Source: Holothuria scabra
Lineage: Eukaryota; Echinodermata; Holothuroidea; Aspidochirotida; Holothuriidae
Reading direction: 5' to 3'
Length of the DNA stretch: 64,000 nt
NCBI GenBank assembly: GCA_037179385.1
Contig: CM074188.1
Coordinates: 22,089,318 to 22,153,317 of the forward strand
In this document: in pieces, positions 54,201 to 57,200 of the stretch
Numbering within the stretch: position 1 is the first letter of the stretch
How the letters are laid out: each line of letters opens with the position of its first letter
The notes under the pieces: generated by a model
What the model was told of the DNA's origin: nothing
Seen by the model: only the letters and a program-made list of their open reading frames with translations
The model's database searches: none
Translations under genes and position numbers: made by a program

Positions 54201-57200
54201 TTAGATACTGTAATTAGGCTGCACATACGACTTTGAGGTTAAACATAACAATGAACCGTGCGTTCATTGGCACAAGGTAATGAACAATCGGATTAATGCA
54301 ATCGATTCACGACTGATGCGTAGCTTAGATGTAACCAGCTAAAACATTAACCCTTAGGTTCAATCATGTTTTACTGTACAAGTCCAGAGTTTTTAATCAC
54401 ATTCAATTATGAAAAAACAAGATGTTGATTCTAAAGTAGGCCCGTAGCCAAGGATGGCCAGTGGGGGCGGATGCGGGGAAGACGCCACTAGAATTTTTTT
54501 TGCCATTAACACATCAGTACACACTTGACTCTCCCTTGAGAAAAATTTTTCGCCCCTGGGAGAGATTTTGGCCCCCTTCTGTGCCTTATCTGGCTACGGG
54601 CCTGTTCAAAAGATGAAAAAGACATAAACTTTTGTTCCTAAAAAATCACATTTAAAACAGCCAGCGAGTGTAATATAGAAACTTGAGGTGAATGCATTTA
54701 TCCATTACAGTGAGTTTGTTAATAGAAAACCTCTTTCATGGGTTTTCCAGTTTAAAGAGAGAATTTCAGGTCAATTTTTCGCTCATTTGTTAAATGTCCA
54801 CGTAAGTCTATTTCCCTACATAATTGAAGGATTGAATCCACTAACTTTTACAGGTGATGTGTAATGTGTTCTACAGTTTTAGTTAAACCAGTTTTATGGA
54901 TGATTTGGGTCTCTAATCGTTTTACGTTTTCTTTTCATTTAGAGCTTGCCACAAACTTACTATACCGTTTACAAGACGAAAAATTCTATAATGAGCGTAT
55001 GTATACTAGTTTCAAGTATGTTTTCTTAAAAGATCGACTTACACGTGCTTAATTAATTAAGCACGTGTAATTAGCACTGTATGCCAGTCATATCAAACAC
55101 TCAACATATCTTTAAAATGCATCAAAATTTATTGCATAAACCAAATTCATCTCGTTTTGTTAATTTTCCTTTGCAATAATAAACACAGTATAACACAATG
55201 ATTCTTCATCGATTTTCATTGGAAAGGTATTAAAAGTAAAGTATATTTCGCATCCATTTTATGCAAAATACATCGAAAACCATTTAAGGTAATTTTAAAT
55301 CCTGGAATTTTCATCCACAGGATGTCCTTTATGCTCGGAAGACGTCCCTGATAATTTTAAGGATATATTCTGCAACTCTTCCTTTGGTAAGTGTGAAAAG
55401 AGGACAACTAATGATTTCCGCTTCCCCTACCCACCTCAACCTAACCCAACACTTAAAAAATATCCGGTAAAATTTCACAAGATTTGGCGTCAGTATTACA
55501 CTAGCATGATTCTGTTTTTTTTTTTAACCAGGAATTGATATTCCGCGAAAAATGGTTATGAAACAGAATATTAACCAAATATTTGGTTGAACCTATCCAC
55601 TATTTTGGTTAACATGGCCATTATTTCCTGGTAAAATTTTACAACACATTTTTAGAGTAAACATGACCTATCCTGCTCAAAACATCATCAACCGCGAGGG
55701 TGAGGGAAGAAAGCAGTGATGGAGCTATTAGGGTCTATTTCGCTCCTCCTTACCTCATATTTACATACGTATTTCCCTAACAATACCCATCTGGGAGACA
55801 CTTAGTTTAGGTGGCGCCCTCTGTCCCATCTCCTTATCTCTCCCGCTCATTCCTCTATTGTCACGCTTGCAGTTCAGACGCACGTGTTTAGCTGCCAGCT
55901 TTCCTTTAGTGATATGAACTTTTCGAGACTTTACAAGACTTACGATCGTCATCTTTTTCTGACGTGTGCTAACCTCTGGAGTAGTGTAGAGTAACTTGTT
56001 TCATGTCTTATCTAACGTTTCATGTTTTTCTGGGAAGTATGCGGCCGTTTAAGTCAGCTTCTTCTTAATTCAGTCTGTCGTTACGTTCTTTTTATAAGTT
56101 TATATCAGGATTTTGGTCAAGAGGGGGGAGAATTGTGTACAGGAAAGCGGTAAGGCAGGGTGTGAAAACGAATCTACCCGTGGCGGTTGAAAACCCTAAA
56201 AAGGCACCATTGGGCAACTTTGTTCCCTCGATCAGGAGGCAGTCACTCCTTGACCACATGGATGTTCCGCCACCGTCACGAATGATTAATTGCGGTGGGA
56301 GTCCAAGAGCCATGTCGGAAAGAGTTTGTTTTGCGATTTGGTACTCAAGCGATGCTATTAGCTGATTAGTAATAGTTGGTGTATTTGTAAAACATCATAG
56401 TAAAAACGGGGTGACAGATACATTTAAAGGGGAAGTTCAAGCAAAAATTCAACTTCCACATGTGAAAGAAAAACTAACTCTCCACAGTGCAGAAAAATTT
56501 TCATTTAAATTGGACATGTATTTCTCAAGATATCAGAAAATGAAGTTACTACATTTGTGTTCCAATATGAGTTTAAGGGTAGCAGAGATTATATCACTTC
56601 CTCACATTGAGAGGAATGCTTTGTTTCTTTTTTTAGACTGTTGTGTCGACCTTGACGTTAATAGGAAAAGGACCTCGCCATGGGTATTGCAAAGTTTGAA
56701 AAGTTCTCATGAAACTTATGCAATCATTTTTTGAAAACATGGGACTGTTGAGGAGAAAATAAGCTGTACAGGTTTAAAGAAAAACAAGAGACTGTTCATT
56801 AATGTGGGGGTATGATGTCATATGTGCTTGCTTCAAGTTCACTATTTGTTGAATATGTGACAACTTTACTTGGTCATATCTTGAGAACCGCTTATCGGAT
56901 TTCAATGCAAATTTCACCAAAATGCTAAGAATGAGTACCTCTTAACATATTTAAACTTGATATGACCTTAAACCCTTCTTTTAAGAAATTTGTTGGAGGG
57001 GATTGGTAAGTTAATATTGGTACTTTAAATATTTTTTTTATTTTGATCTTAATTGCAGTCTACAAAACTTTAGTGGGACAAAACGGTAACTTGCATCTTT
57101 ACGGCGACGAAAGGAATGGTACAGAGCGCCCTAAGAAAGAAATGCCATTTTACGTGTCACTTGAATTCCCGAAGGGATGCGTCTGTAAAAACTCTCGAGG

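Noticed and set aside
56135..56365. 76-codon frame in intron 30 as an extra exon
   Set aside because: Neighbouring exons 30 and 31 join cleanly in phase without it, no flanking splice sites fit, and the NTR domain would be broken.
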